This document shows positions 10,265 to 21,412 of a stretch of 64,000 nt of DNA, in pieces (within the stretch, counting starts at the first letter, position 1; every line of letters starts with the position of its first letter). The position numbers and the translations under genes are program-made. The notes beneath the pieces are model-generated. The model saw only the letters and a list, made by a program, of their open reading frames with translations. It made no database searches and was not told the origin of the DNA. The stretch is from Chamaecrista fasciculata. Taxonomy: Eukaryota; Streptophyta; Magnoliopsida; Fabales; Fabaceae. Location of the stretch: positions 158,359 to 222,358 of the forward strand of contig QANZ01032061.1 in NCBI GenBank assembly GCA_003254925.1, given 5' to 3'.

Positions 10265-12004
10265 ATGAGCACTATGAAATTTTGCCCTGAATGGTTGGTA
10301 GCCATTTTCCTTAGCATCTTTAAAATCTCATACAACACTTATTGTTGGTTTTTACGTATCATTCTCCTCTGATTTCAGCAACAACATGTTGTATCCTAAG
10401 GAGGATAAGGAGCGAAAGGTTCTTCTCTATGCTTGCTGTAGATGCGACTACCAGGTTCTTCCCTTTTTATTACTTTTCTTTAACTTTTCCCCCCCCTTTT
10501 TGTAGTTTAAACTGCTGTTCGTTGTGCTAGAATGTTTAATCTTTGATACCATGATTTATTTCACTATTTGATATGTTCAAGATTGCAATAGTTACATTTT
10601 CTAGACTAGCCTTGAAATGGAAGGTTTATCTATGGAACAGTTACCTATTTACCTTTACAGTTTGACTTCTAGTCATAGTTGATTTTCAGTTTTTTACTTC
10701 AAGTCAAAAGCAATTGACTTACCATAATTTTGGGAAATCTTAAATCTTTTGAGAAACGCATGTTGGTTCAGCTGATAAAATCCTCTGTTGTTATTCCCAT
10801 GGCTAAAAATGAAATTCCATCCTCTCGGATCCATTTTATGTTTAAAAGAGGGATACATGTTTCTTTTTTTAAAAAAAATAAAAAAGAATCTTATTCCCAA
10901 GAGTATACAAAGCATCAAAATCAAAGCATACTCATTTAAATTATTGTAATCTTTCAATATATCATGAGACCAATTCTGATTTATGTTTTAGTCATAGAAC
11001 ATACTTGCCTTTGGTTTTTCTTAGAAAACTGTTTTTGCAAGGAGTTAGTTTTTTTTTGTTGGCTGATGATCATATTTGATCAATTATTTATTGCTATTCA
11101 GGAGGATGCCGTTAGTAATTGTGTGTTTAGAAATGTGATACACCACTCTGCTTTGGAGCGCACTCAAGTGTTTGAGGATGTAGCTTCAGATCCAACACGT
11201 CCTCGCACCAAATCTGTTCAATGTGCTCAATGCAATCATGGAGAAGCTATGTTTTACCAGGTTAAGTCTCTTTTCCGCCTATAGCCTGTTGTTATTGTAT
11301 ATTCAGAATTATGAGAAGGGAAGGGAACTGATAAGGATTTGAGGGCATTCTCTAATTTGCTTTGTGTGGATAAAAATGAGTACTAATAGTCCCTTTCGGC
11401 CCTCTCAATTTTAGGGAAACTAGATTGCGGACAGAGAAACATTACAGTTGTACTTTCTTATAGTAGAAGAACGTAACTAGTTAAGTTTACACTTAAGTAA
11501 ATTTATCAAAATTTAAGCTTAGAGATGCTGAATATGTCAAAGTTTTCTTGACAAATAAGTATAATGAGGTTTGAAACATTATCAAATCCAAGTGTAGACT
11601 ATGTGGTTTGATTAAATTTTGTGCCTGTTGCATGAAGACTATAGATATAAATATGTGGACTCTTGAGAGTTTTTTTTTTTTTCTTATTTGCCATCTTCAT
11701 GTTTGAACTCAACTAAAGATGAAATTTAAGTTCAAGCAAGTTTGATTTTTAGTTCTCTTGGTTTGTTAGGATGGCCTTGTGAGGAGTATTGCAATATAAT
11801 GTTCAATATTCTTTTGTAACAGCAGAAGTTTATGTATTTTTTTTTCTGATACTAAAAAAATTTCCCTAACATTATACTACGCCTCATAGGGAGCTCTTAT
11901 GGAGTTCTTTTGAATGCATGTAGGCACCGACTAGAGGGCAAGAAGGTATGACTCTGGTTTATGTTTGCTGCAACCCAGAGTGTGGCTTTAAGTGGAGAGA
12001 CTGA
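10265..12004 (+). CDS. NRPB9: RNA polymerase II/IV/V subunit 9 (NRPB9), complete gene
   Basis: Subunit 9 sits on the lobe of RNA polymerase II and, in plants, also of Pol IV and V; it supports start-site choice, cleavage and fidelity. Exons 10265-10293, 10379-10454, 11102-11260 and 11924-12004 total 345 nt and encode 114 residues, the usual length. Zinc ribbon 1 uses C7, C10, C29 and C32. The linker contains the conserved [12 protein letters not shown] near residues 61-72. Zinc ribbon 2 uses C76, C79, C103 and C108 (CAQC, then [12 protein letters not shown] at the end). Compared with the outer exon pair, exon 1 has CPEC for CREC and exon 2 has ACCRCDYQ for ACRNCDHQ; all ligands remain. The solo LTR at 9778 lies in its leader or promoter. 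Exons 3-4 may instead be joined to exons 8558-8753. Confidence 0.88.
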
Positions 12005-12560
12005 AGCATGTATATGCCCAAATCAAAATTCAATATTTGGGCAAATCCAACAAGTTTATCCTACACTCTTTTTTTTTTGGCCTGATATCCTACACTCTTT
12101 GATTGTGAAGAAGATATGTTAGAATGTAATGTACTGGATTGACTTGGGGCATTCATCATTTATGCCTTAAGTATTGGTGCTAGCTTCTAATTACACATCT
12201 CAACAGCAGCATTATACTGAAATCAGTAACGCTAAGCATGTTTTAACGTAATGCAGAAGATACACCAACAATGCATGTAAAAATTGTGGCTATCGGTGGA
12301 GAGACTGAAGCATGTATATGCCCAAATCAAGATTCAATATTTGGGCAAATCCAACAAGTTTATCCTACACTCTATAATTGTGAAGAAGATATGTTATTAG
12401 TATCTAATATACTTATTGACTTGGGTCATTCATCATTTATGCCTTAAGTATTGGTGCTAGCTTTTAATTACACATCTCAACAGCAGCATCGTACTGAAAT
12501 CAGTAACGCTAAGCATGTTTTAACGTAATGCAGAAGATACATTGACATCTCATTCTATCA
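11980..12560 (+). repeat. Tandem duplication of the NRPB9 gene end, spacing about 304 bp
   Basis: The stop-codon region and 3' flank (GGAGAGACTGAAGCATG, CCAACAAGTTTATCCTACAC, GTATTGGTGCTAGCTT) occur at 11980-12283 and again at 12284-12560. The second copy retains only the last codons of exon 4, so this is a tail duplication and not a second gene. Confidence 0.8.
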
Positions 12561-14856
12561 GTATTTGGATTAGGTATTAAGTACAAACGTTGTGTATGGA
12601 TATGATTTAAACTTGGGGCTTGTTCAAGAGGTTAATATGGTATAGTAACAAAAGCACGTTCCACTAGTTATTAATAATTTCAAAGCTACATGATACTTAT
12701 CAGCCCATTTCTATAGCAAGTACTGAAGAAGTACTACTATACATGTGTTTTATTTAGACAAGAATTGGAAAACGTCATTTTATTAGTTACCTCTGTGTTT
12801 GATGGCATTGACAAGGTACACTAATTTTATGAAAGTGATAGGGTACCCAAGAAGTAAATGAATGTTTGTTGCTTCATCGATGGGATATATAAGGCAAACT
12901 ATATGATGTGCGTCCATTACATAAATATTAAGTTCATTCGGTTTTTCATGAGTGGGTACTTTCCTCTTTGGAATTAAGGGTTTTGGTCTTCAATTAAAGG
13001 TATTGGTCTTCAATTAAGAAGTAAATATTATGTCTCTCACATTTTATGACATGCCTAAGAAACGTCATAATGATTGCGCAAGCTTCCTTGTATACGCAGA
13101 CAATATAATTTCGTTTGATATTGTCTTGGCCTCTTAACAAAAAAAGAAAAAATAATATATTGTCTTGGGATTTGTTTGGAGTTGAATTTTTATGATTATA
13201 ATTTTTTATAAACTTTAAATTTAAATTAATATTTACATTTTCGATAGGTATACAAAGTTACCAATACTTTATATTTTTTAAATTTTTTGGGTAACTATTT
13301 TTTATTTATTTATAAGGAATAGGGTAACTTTTTAAGAAAGAAATAATTTTGTTCAATGTCCAGTTTTTTCACCAAGCAAAAGAAAATAAAAAGAGCACTT
13401 CTCTTTTTTGCTTTAAGAAAAGAGGCCACTGACTGTTAGTTTTTCTTTCAAATAAAAAAAATAAATGTCCAGTGCACCTTGCACCTGTTTGTCCGCATAA
13501 AATAAACATTTAATTTGATTTATTTATTAAAAAAATATAAACATCATTAAATTCATATTAATAAAAATATTTAATTTTATTTATTTTTTATAAAAATTTG
13601 ATTTATTTGTTAAAAAATTATTATTCTTAATTGAGATTAAGTTTATATTTTATGTATTTTTAATATACAATTAATAAAAATAATACTACATATATTTTTT
13701 CTACAACTATTTTTTATAAAATATATATATATATATAATAATGAAAATGACTATACCCGAGTTGAGCCTGATCTAAAAGTGCTAGACCCGGGACCCAGCC
13801 CGAAGTGCCCTAGCTAAACCGTTTTTGTTCACCCCTGTCCAAATATGTAATAATAAGTGAGTTCACAAAGAAAGGAAAAAAAAATTATTCTTAATCACAA
13901 ATTGAAGATAAATTGGTGGTTGATTTTTATCTCTAATTTATGATTAAGAATAACTATGAAAATTCTGATAAAGTCACATTTCAGAGACTAAGACGGAACA
14001 AATGTGAAAGTCTGAGGACAAAAATGAAACCAACAATAGTTTTTATGACCAAAATGAAACTTACCCAATAGTTTGAAGACCAAAAATGAGATTTTAACCA
14101 TGGTGGAAATTGACGGCTAAGATGCAAGAGAAATCAATGATTAAGATGCAATAAAAATTGACGGCTAAGATGCATTGAAAGTTGATGGTTAAGATTGTGC
14201 TTGTCAGTATTTTTCATTAAAATTGATTGAATAAAACCTCAAGTATTTGAGTAGAAGTATGTTAGTAATTCAGTAGGTAATTAGTGAATCACCTTTGTAA
14301 TTAAACCAGCCTTCATTAACAAAGAAAAAATTCATCAAGAATAGTTTGTAATTTCAATTTTGTTACATTCAAATTTGAAATGAGAGAGATATGAGTAAAT
14401 AAAAATTCATGAAACATGCAAGAAGCCCATTCTCGAATCTCGAGCCTCATTTGATATTCGATTTGACCTCGTTTGTCGATTTTTCTAATCGGACAAAGAA
14501 AAAACTTATCAAATTTAACATATAACTCTAATTTAATTGCATTCGGGTTCGAAACGAGAGAGATATGACCGTATTCAATAGTGAGGGACCAATGATGAAA
14601 CTTTTAGAAAATAATAAGGACCAAAACGTAACAAAAAAAAACAATAGGGACGCAAACAAATCTTGAGATAAACATTAGGGACGAAAATAGGTTTTTGACC
14701 ACAAAAAAACAATATACATTTTTTTTGGCTAAAAAAAAAACAATATGCGTTTCCCGCTACTATTTTAAATGGTAGTTACAGTCCTGTCTTCTTCGCGGCT
14801 TCCTTTCATTCGTCTCATTCTATCTTCCAGTGTCTCAAGTTTCTCTATCTGCAACC
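12561..14856. other. Spacer; site where a small-family gene is missing; MITE remnants
   Basis: At 12650-12780 the sequence matches the 3' flank of the small gene at 26137 (CCACTAGTTATTAATAAT, then TTGGAAAACGT). At 13420-13500 it matches that gene's distal upstream flank (AAGAGGCCACTGA, GCACCTG, TTGTCCGCAT). No homologous coding sequence lies between. The segment 13200-13740 is very AT-rich, 13760-13840 is a GC-richer repeat scrap, and 14320-14702 is a MITE remnant ending GGACGAAAATAGGTTTTTGA. The last 150 bases are the likely promoter and leader of the next gene. Confidence 0.5.
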
Positions 14857-17800
14857 ATGGCCGAACCACCACCTATGCGATTCTGTCCGACTTGGTCAGA
14901 GGCTTAAAAATCTCATTCAATTTAAAATTTGTTTTCTAATCTTCCATGTGACCCTCAGATTGGATGATTTTGCAGTCGAAATGCACTTTGGCATGCCGAG
15001 AACAAAGAGACTAAAAAATTGGAGAATCGGTGCCTGAAATGTCCGTATAAAGAGGTTTTGTCATTTTTATCTTTTCTTACTTATATGAAAGTGAATTAGG
15101 CAAGTATACTATTCTGATAGTTGAGGAGGATCGGAAAAGATTGTCGGCTCATTCTGTTTCTGATGTCCTGTCTTTGTTTACGACGTCATTTTAGGAAGCT
15201 AATTGTGTAAAATTTATAATATGTTCGAACTTTTTCGATTGATTTGATAAATACATATGAATCGGAAAAGATTGTCGGCTCATTCTGTTTCTGATGTACT
15301 GTCTTTGTTTACCTCGTTATTTTAGGAAGCCAATTGTGTAAAATATAACGATGCTTTGAAATTTGAAAATAGAGAATGTTCATGTCAATAAAAACATTTT
15401 GCTACTCTGTTTCTCGAACACGAAAATTTAGAATATGTTCGAACTTTTTGGATTGATTTGATAAATACATATGAACCGGAAAACATTGTCGGTTCATTCT
15501 GTTTCCGATGTCCTTGTCTTTGTTTACCTCGTTATTTTAGGAAGCTAATTGTGTAAAATTTATAATATGTTCGAACTTTTTCGATTGATTTGATAAATAC
15601 ATATGAATCGGAAAAGATTGTCGGCTCATTCTGTTTCTGATGTCCTGTCTTTGTTCACCTCGTCATTTTAGGAAGCCAATTGTGTAAAATATAACGGTGC
15701 TTTGAAAATAGAGAATGTTCATGTCAATAAAAAGATTTTGCTACTCTGTTTCTCGAACACGAAAATTTAGAATATGTTCGAACTTTTTGGATTGATTTGA
15801 TAAATACATATGAATCGGAAAACATTGTCGGTTCATTCTGTTTCCGATGTCCTGTCTTTGTTTACCTCGTCATTTTAGGAAGCCAATTACGTAAAATATA
15901 GCGATGCTTAGAAAATAGAGAATGTTCATGTCATTAAAAAGATTTTCTACTCTGTTTCTCGAACACGAAAATTTAGAATGTGTTCGAACTTTTTCGATTG
16001 ATTTGATGAATACATATGAATTTTGAAAAATATGTAAAATTCTGAAGTTGTCCTTGAGCTTTAACCAGTTTTGTTAATACAAAATTCATTTGGAGACTCC
16101 TTTTTTCTCTCTTGTTCGAATTTTGGCTAACTCTCTCTCATTTTCATTTGCAGTTATGTTTTTTCTTGACCATACTTGAATTGAAGATTGTACATAAATT
16201 GTGTATTTAGGACAGTGGACTGGTTCTTTGTATATAGTGTAGCATATGAAACAAAATGAGTGTAAATCTTGGGAATGCAGGAGCCTTGACACCATAGAGA
16301 CGACTCCGAAGTTAAAAAATAGAAAATAAAAATTATCATGAATTTGAGAATAGAGATGGTAACTTACATTTTCTCGGAGTAACTAATTTTACTTAGGAAA
16401 GGAATAACTAATTTTATACTTTTTGTTCTTTGAATTCGTATTGAATTTATAGTTTATACTATTTGATCTTGAATTTGTTTTGAATTTGTACACTGTGGTC
16501 CTTGAATTTGACCCAGAGACCAAATCATTGACAATTACAAGAATTAAGAGACTGCTTAATATATTTTGATTATTCAGGGACTAATTAGTTGTCTTGGTAT
16601 AAATTCAGAGACTAAATAATAAGTTTTCTCTATAATATAATAGGCCAAACTCTTATTTTGGTCCCTCATGTTTGCTCAAAGTTCCGTTTTGGTCTCTTAA
16701 GCTTTTTTCGTTCTGTTTTAGTTCCTCAAGTTTCTAGAAAATTTCACCATTAGTCTCTGACTGTTTTCCATACACTTTTTTTGTTAAAAAAAGAAGGGTA
16801 AATTACACTTTGGTACCCTGTAGTTTGACCCTGTTTCACTTTGGTACCCTGTGGTTTGAAACTTGACACTTTGGTATCCTGTGGTATTCTTCATTAACAC
16901 TTTGGAACCCTTTGGACCTATTTTGTAATTTTCACCATAATAAATTTTACAAAAATTATATATTGACCCCAAAAAAATTTTAAAATTTTCATTTTAGTCC
17001 CTATATAATATGTATCCAGGGACCTATTTGTAATTTTTTGAAATTTTTTTGGGGTCATTATGTAATTTTTGCAAAATTTGTTGTGGTTAAAATTACAAAA
17101 TAGCTCCAAAAGGTACCAAAGTGTTAATGGAGAATACCACAGGGTACCAAAGTGTCAAGTTTCAAACCACAGGGTACCAAAGTGAAATAGGGTCAAACCA
17201 CAGGGTACCAAAGTGTAATTTACCCAAAAAAGAAAAACAAAAACTAACTTTTATCTCCCAACAATTTTGCGCTTTTGCAATAAGCAAAATTGTTAGGAGA
17301 TGAAAGTTAGTTTTTGTTTTCCTTTTTTTAACAGAAAAAGTAAAAGTGGATGGAATAAAGCCAAGAACTAACGGTAGAACTTTTCGAAAACTTGAGGGAC
17401 CAAAATGAAACGAAAAAATTTGAGGGACCAAAACAGAACTTTGAGCAAATATGAAGGATCAAAATAGGACTTTGGCCTATATTATATTTTGGTCCTTAAA
17501 ATTTTATATTTATTTAGTTTTAATTCTCAAAATGTGATTTCATTTTTAATAATAAATTAAAAATAAATTTATAATTAATTTTTTTTTATACTAATCAAAT
17601 TATTTATTGTGCTCAGGAGATTGGAGAAACCTCCTTGGTCCAGAGGGAGGAGAGACAGCTTCGTGTTACAGTTGCATCACCAGTGGTGCACGATGTGCAC
17701 CAGGATCCCACACTTCCGCGCTCTCGAGAGCATCATTGTTCACGATGTGGGACGTCGAATGTTGTTGTATACCAGGTAATTTAAATTTCTTTTTTTTAAC

Positions 17801-18274
17801 CAAATGTTATATATTTTTGTTTACTAACGTCTATAAAGCATGAGTATTTTAAAAATGGTGTCGTACCGGTATCGGGTACCTACCTGGTATCTGTAGGTAC
17901 TTTAAAATATTATAAAATAAAAATTTTGATATTTTTTTTTGTAAAATTTCATGATATTTTTATTTAATTTTATTTTTCTTATATTAGAACTCTATTTTCT
18001 TTAGATTAATAAACAAAAAAAATTCATATTTTTTAATCATATGAATATATATTTTATATTTTTTATTTAAATAAATGTTATTGTACGTTGTAACCGTATC
18101 TCATAAATTTTAAAATTAACTGAATGGCATACTCACACCTATATTTATACAAGTACCCGTACTCGTGCAAATGTAAGATAAACTAACACTCAATATTGTA
18201 TGCAGCCTATATTGGGGGATTTCACGCGCAAATTTGCATGCAGCAACCCAGACTGCCGCCACCAGTGGGACTAG
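14857..18274 (+). CDS. Divergent RPB9-like zinc-ribbon protein, intact
   Basis: Four exons (14857-14894, 14976-15054, 17617-17775, 18206-18274) sum to 345 nt and 114 residues, the same total as NRPB9. Exon 3 is 159 nt in both genes and aligns without gaps; intron positions and phases correspond. Exon 1 encodes MAEPPPMRFCPTC and exon 2 ends NRCLKCPYKE, giving four ligands for ribbon 1. Exon 3 keeps DVHQDPTLPRS, then HHCSRC and VVVYQ; exon 4 keeps CSNPDCRHQWD, completing ribbon 2. Outside these positions it differs greatly from the neighbouring NRPB9. The ATG context (AACCATGGC) is favourable. It could be an alternative ninth subunit for one of the plant polymerases, or a free zinc-ribbon protein. 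It is less likely RPC11 or RPA12, because I see no acidic hairpin signature in ribbon 2. Whether it is expressed is unknown. Confidence 0.75.
15110..16030. repeat. Higher-order tandem repeat in intron 2 of the RPB9-like gene
   Basis: The word GGAAAA(G/C)ATTGTCGG starts near 15131, 15262, 15477, 15609 and 15816. Spacings are therefore about 131, 215, 132 and 207 bp, an alternation of short and long units that makes a higher-order period near 340 bp. The long units add a segment with GAATGTTCATGTCAATAAAAA and TTTCTCGAACACGAAAATTT. All units share CGAACTTTTTCGATTGATTT-like text. Confidence 0.8.
16640..17490. mobile_element. Outer MITE split by a second MITE
   Basis: The outer ends are inverted: GGCCAAACTCTTATTTTGG near 16643 and CAAAATAGGACTTTGGCC near 17475. 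Internal arms carry TTTGCTCAAAGTTCCGTTTT and its complement. The inner element at 16796-17225 interrupts it. No coding capacity is present. Confidence 0.6.
16796..17225. mobile_element. MULE-type MITE, 430 bp, nested, with 9-bp duplication
   Basis: The inverted ends are about 36 bp and nearly perfect: GGGTAAATTACACTTTGGTA at the left and TACCAAAGTGTAATTTACCC at the right. They are flanked by AAAAAAGAA at 16787-16795 and 17226-17234. Close relatives lie at 39104-39632 and 40322-40721. Confidence 0.85.
17850..18200. repeat. AT-rich repeat remnant in intron 3 of the RPB9-like gene
   Basis: The text begins GTACCGGTATCGGGTACC and ends near TACCCGTACTCGTGCAAAT, around an AT-rich core. A related segment in the opposite orientation occurs at about 28930-29190. 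The ends are not clear enough to assign a superfamily. Confidence 0.35.
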
Positions 18275-18687
18275 AGAGTTTTCTGTTTCAGGATATTTGG
18301 TTCTGAATATAGAATTAGAGTTTTTCGGACTATGTGTCAAAGTTCATAATAGAGTTGTACTCAGATTTTCTTCGCAGACATCTTGCATCCATACACACAT
18401 TGATGAGCACTATAGAAGCTTGAACTAATTTGATTTGTCAGCACAATCGCTTGTTCTGATCCGTATAGTGGTGACTCGCTTATATGTGACATTATATTGC
18501 CATTGTGTTACTCAATTGTCTTGTTATGGGGAAACTGCAACCTAGGAAGAGGCTTCGTGGCATTTAGGGGCGAATTTTAACATCGATAAATAACTGTCCA
18601 ATCTCTTATAATTGGTTGCAAACAATAGATATTACAGATTTTCTGTCATGTCCTTCATGGGTGAAATTCTTTAGTTAAGATGATTAT

Positions 18688-18928
18688 TGATACGAAAACC
18701 CTCCAAGGAAGACCCCCAAGGAATACCCCCAAGTGAAATTACCAAAATGCCCCTCCGTGCCCTATAAAACCCACACCAGGTATGCCTCATTCTCATTCTC
18801 TCTTTAGCCTCTCTTATACCATATTAATTTGGGCGTCGGAGTCTCACCGTGGGAGGCCTCCCCACAGCTAGACTGACCCTTGCAAGTACTGGGACATGAA
18901 GCTGGAGAGATATATGATATCTGTATCA
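18688..18928 (+). mobile_element. Short solo LTR, 241 bp (TRIM-like)
   Basis: The element begins TGATACG, ends GTATCA and is flanked by the 5-bp duplication ATTAT (18683-18687, 18929-18933). A promoter-like CCTATAAAACCC sits near 18760, with a GC-rich stretch (GTCTCACCGTGGGAGGCC) after it. No internal region is attached. The small size suggests a TRIM or similar non-autonomous LTR family. It is a fossil. Confidence 0.75.
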
Positions 18929-18933
18929 ATTAT

Positions 18934-19339
18934 ATATATCAAATGACACAATTAGAATAATTGGCACTCTTGCACTACTCAATATCTTATTTTAGAAAAA
19001 TATTTGTATTGATCCAATGGTTAAAATAGAAGTAAGTTAGTATGTCAAATTTCAGAAAATTTGAAAAATGGTAACTATGTAATCAAATAGTTTAAACTCT
19101 ATTTCTATTTGAAAGTTTTATTACTGTCAACTTTGAAGTATATTGATGAATGATGAGGTGCCAAATAATGCTGGATTGATGTCAAATTTCATATATCTGA
19201 TCATTTTAACTAGAACTATAAATCCAACAGTGGATTTCGAGAAAACTGATCCTACAAAAAATTATCCAATGGTGTAAGTCTGTAAGAACTATTTTGATTG
19301 ACACTGATGTCAATTACTCCCTCCTGTTTATTTATATAT
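18934..19339. other. AT-rich spacer, nothing recognised
   Basis: No gene, repeat or RNA could be supported in this stretch. Confidence 0.4.
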
Positions 19340-20905
19340 GGTAATGCTTTCAGAAGTAAAGGTTGTCTGAAAATAAACTACACATCCAAAACTTCATTCT
19401 CACCACCAGCATATGGATTGTTGGTCCCAGAATCAAATTCTTCCGATAATATAAATGGTGCAGATGGATCAGAAACTGAACTAGAATTTGAATTTACAGG
19501 TGTACGTGGCTGGAGAACTTTGCCCCTATATCACAGACAACAGCCCAATGAAGGTTGGAACACCAAATTGTATTCATTCACCAATTAAATGGTAAAGTAA
19601 AATTGGTAAAATTTAGGAGTTTATGTATTGTGTTAAGTAAATGACTGCCACAAATAGGAGTTAAGTAACAATCCCAGGATAGATGGCACCAAAATTTGTT
19701 GCTGCCTTTAGAATAAGAGTACTTTCTATATGTATATGCGAAAAAGGAAAGAATTCCATTCATACAAGTTGATTTCTTTATTCATAGTTTCCGGGTGAAA
19801 CTAAACTTTAGAAGAAAGAAAAAAGAAGAGCACATAATCAAAACCTCCTGTGTTTCACGATAATGAACAAGCACTATATATGTGTTCCAGACTCCTGAAA
19901 AGAACAAAAGAAATTATGATTCAAACTGTGATTTTAAAAAAATAAAACAAAATGAGTGATGTGGGTGCATCAGTGAAGTTTGCACATGCATAACCAATAG
20001 GAGGCAAGGTGTTATGAGTTAAGCAAAATATAGATAAGCATACTTATGAAGGAGCCAATAACATCTGTGAACAAAGGTCGGGTTATCTTGCCCATGTGCG
20101 TAGTATACATGGATCCTTTCTTCATTAGAAACCTGAATATTGACAGGGGAAAATGATTAACCAGATAGAACGTTAAAAATTAGATACTGTAAACCTCAGT
20201 TATGCTTCAATTCAATTTCGGAAGCACTTAACAAATACTGCTTGAAGAAAAGTTTATCAGAAGTTTTTGTATACTAGAAAGTACAAAGCACAAAAACATA
20301 TAAATTATAAACCAAGTGCTACCTAGATAAAAATAAAATAATAATGCAACTGAACTGTGTTTGCATTCTGGTTTAAAAAGTACAACTTACAAAGCAAAAG
20401 ACAGCACATGTATAAATCAACTCCAATTAATTACTTCATTTCTTCTAAATCTAAGGGTAGATGATATCAAACTTCCCAACCAAAAATTTGTACTTGTAGA
20501 AGAATGAATACTGAAAACAGCATCAATAAATTGGAAAAGTACACAGAAGCACTTTTCAAGAATTTTTCTAACCTAATGTTAACCAGAGTGCGTCATCTTT
20601 GTAGTACTGGTAGGGTTCCCCTTGAAGTCCATAAATATAAAAGAAGTAGAAGCATTTTATCATATCAATCTAATCGGTAAACACCCTCATAGCTATAGAC
20701 ATGATAAACTCCTCCAAATTCATGTTAAAGAAATTAATTACATATTAGGCTACAATTAAATTTACATTAACATAACACCCAAAGAAACTTAAAAGCTCAT
20801 GAGCTTCTTTCACAGTTTTTCATCCTTTTTCTTTTTCCAGTTATGCCCATCTTTACGGAAGTTCCTAACCATCTTGTGGTCAAAATGATACAATAGTACC
20901 ACCTG
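19340..20905 (-). pseudogene. CAMTA transcription factor pseudogene (CG-1 domain region)
   Basis: CAMTAs are calmodulin-binding transcription activators whose N-terminal CG-1 domain binds DNA. On the minus strand, four exon-like pieces appear in the correct order. Near 20900-20790 lies HKMVRNFRKDGHNWKKKKD. At 20134-20055 lies NEERIHVYYAHGQDNPTFV, continuing to HRCYWLLHK. Near 19890-19850 lies VLVHYRETQE. Near 19530-19350 lies TPVNSNSSSVSDPSAP followed by LSEEFDSGTNNPY. The pieces are flanked by splice-like signals. The copy is broken: the first piece has an in-frame stop (TGA in place of the FD codon pair) and a base loss after KKKKD, and the third is preceded by a small shift. The protein start and everything after the linker are absent. 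It is a decayed partial copy of a host gene. Confidence 0.8.
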
Positions 20906-21412
20906 TTTAATATTTTTAACATTAAATGTACATACAAACCAAATATAATCATTAATATAGCCTTGAAATTAGCCAATTAGGAACTGCTTAAAAACCCTCT
21001 GAAAAATATTACAAAATATTGATTAGATTTAATTACTTCTTAAACTTGTAGGTTACGAAAATTTTAAACGTGTAGCCTTGAAATCGCATTACTCTACAAG
21101 AAAAATTTGAAATGAAATCTGATAAGGATTTCATAGAATTCCGAAAATCAGGGAGATAATTATGTTATTAGGTGAATACCAATAAGAAATTTTAATGAAT
21201 GATTAAATTAAATCTAAAATGAAAAAAATCAGCGACAATCTCAATATAATTCCGAAAATCATGGAAATCAAAAGAAATTACATAAACTGATTATATTCTC
21301 TATTTTATATATGAATTAATGTGCAATTTTCGTTTTCTCTACAACATTCCGGCGAGTGAGGATTTTCTCTAGTTTGGATTGCAAGGCGTCTGCTTTTTCT
21401 TGTCGTTCCAAT
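20906..21412. other. Spacer and upstream flank of NRPB9 unit 3
   Basis: AT-rich spacer without a gene. From about 21330 it matches the leader of the other NRPB9 copies (AGTTTGGATTGCAAGGCGTC, CTTTTTCTTGTCGTTCCAAT). Confidence 0.5.

Noticed and set aside
15110-16030. CRISPR-like array
   Set aside because: The repeats are long, adjacent and diverged, with no unique spacers, in a plant intron; they are ordinary tandem repeats.
19298-19588. Plus-strand open frame of 96 codons
   Set aside because: The minus strand of the same stretch encodes a clear CAMTA segment (TPVNSNSSSVSDPSAP), so the plus frame is its shadow.
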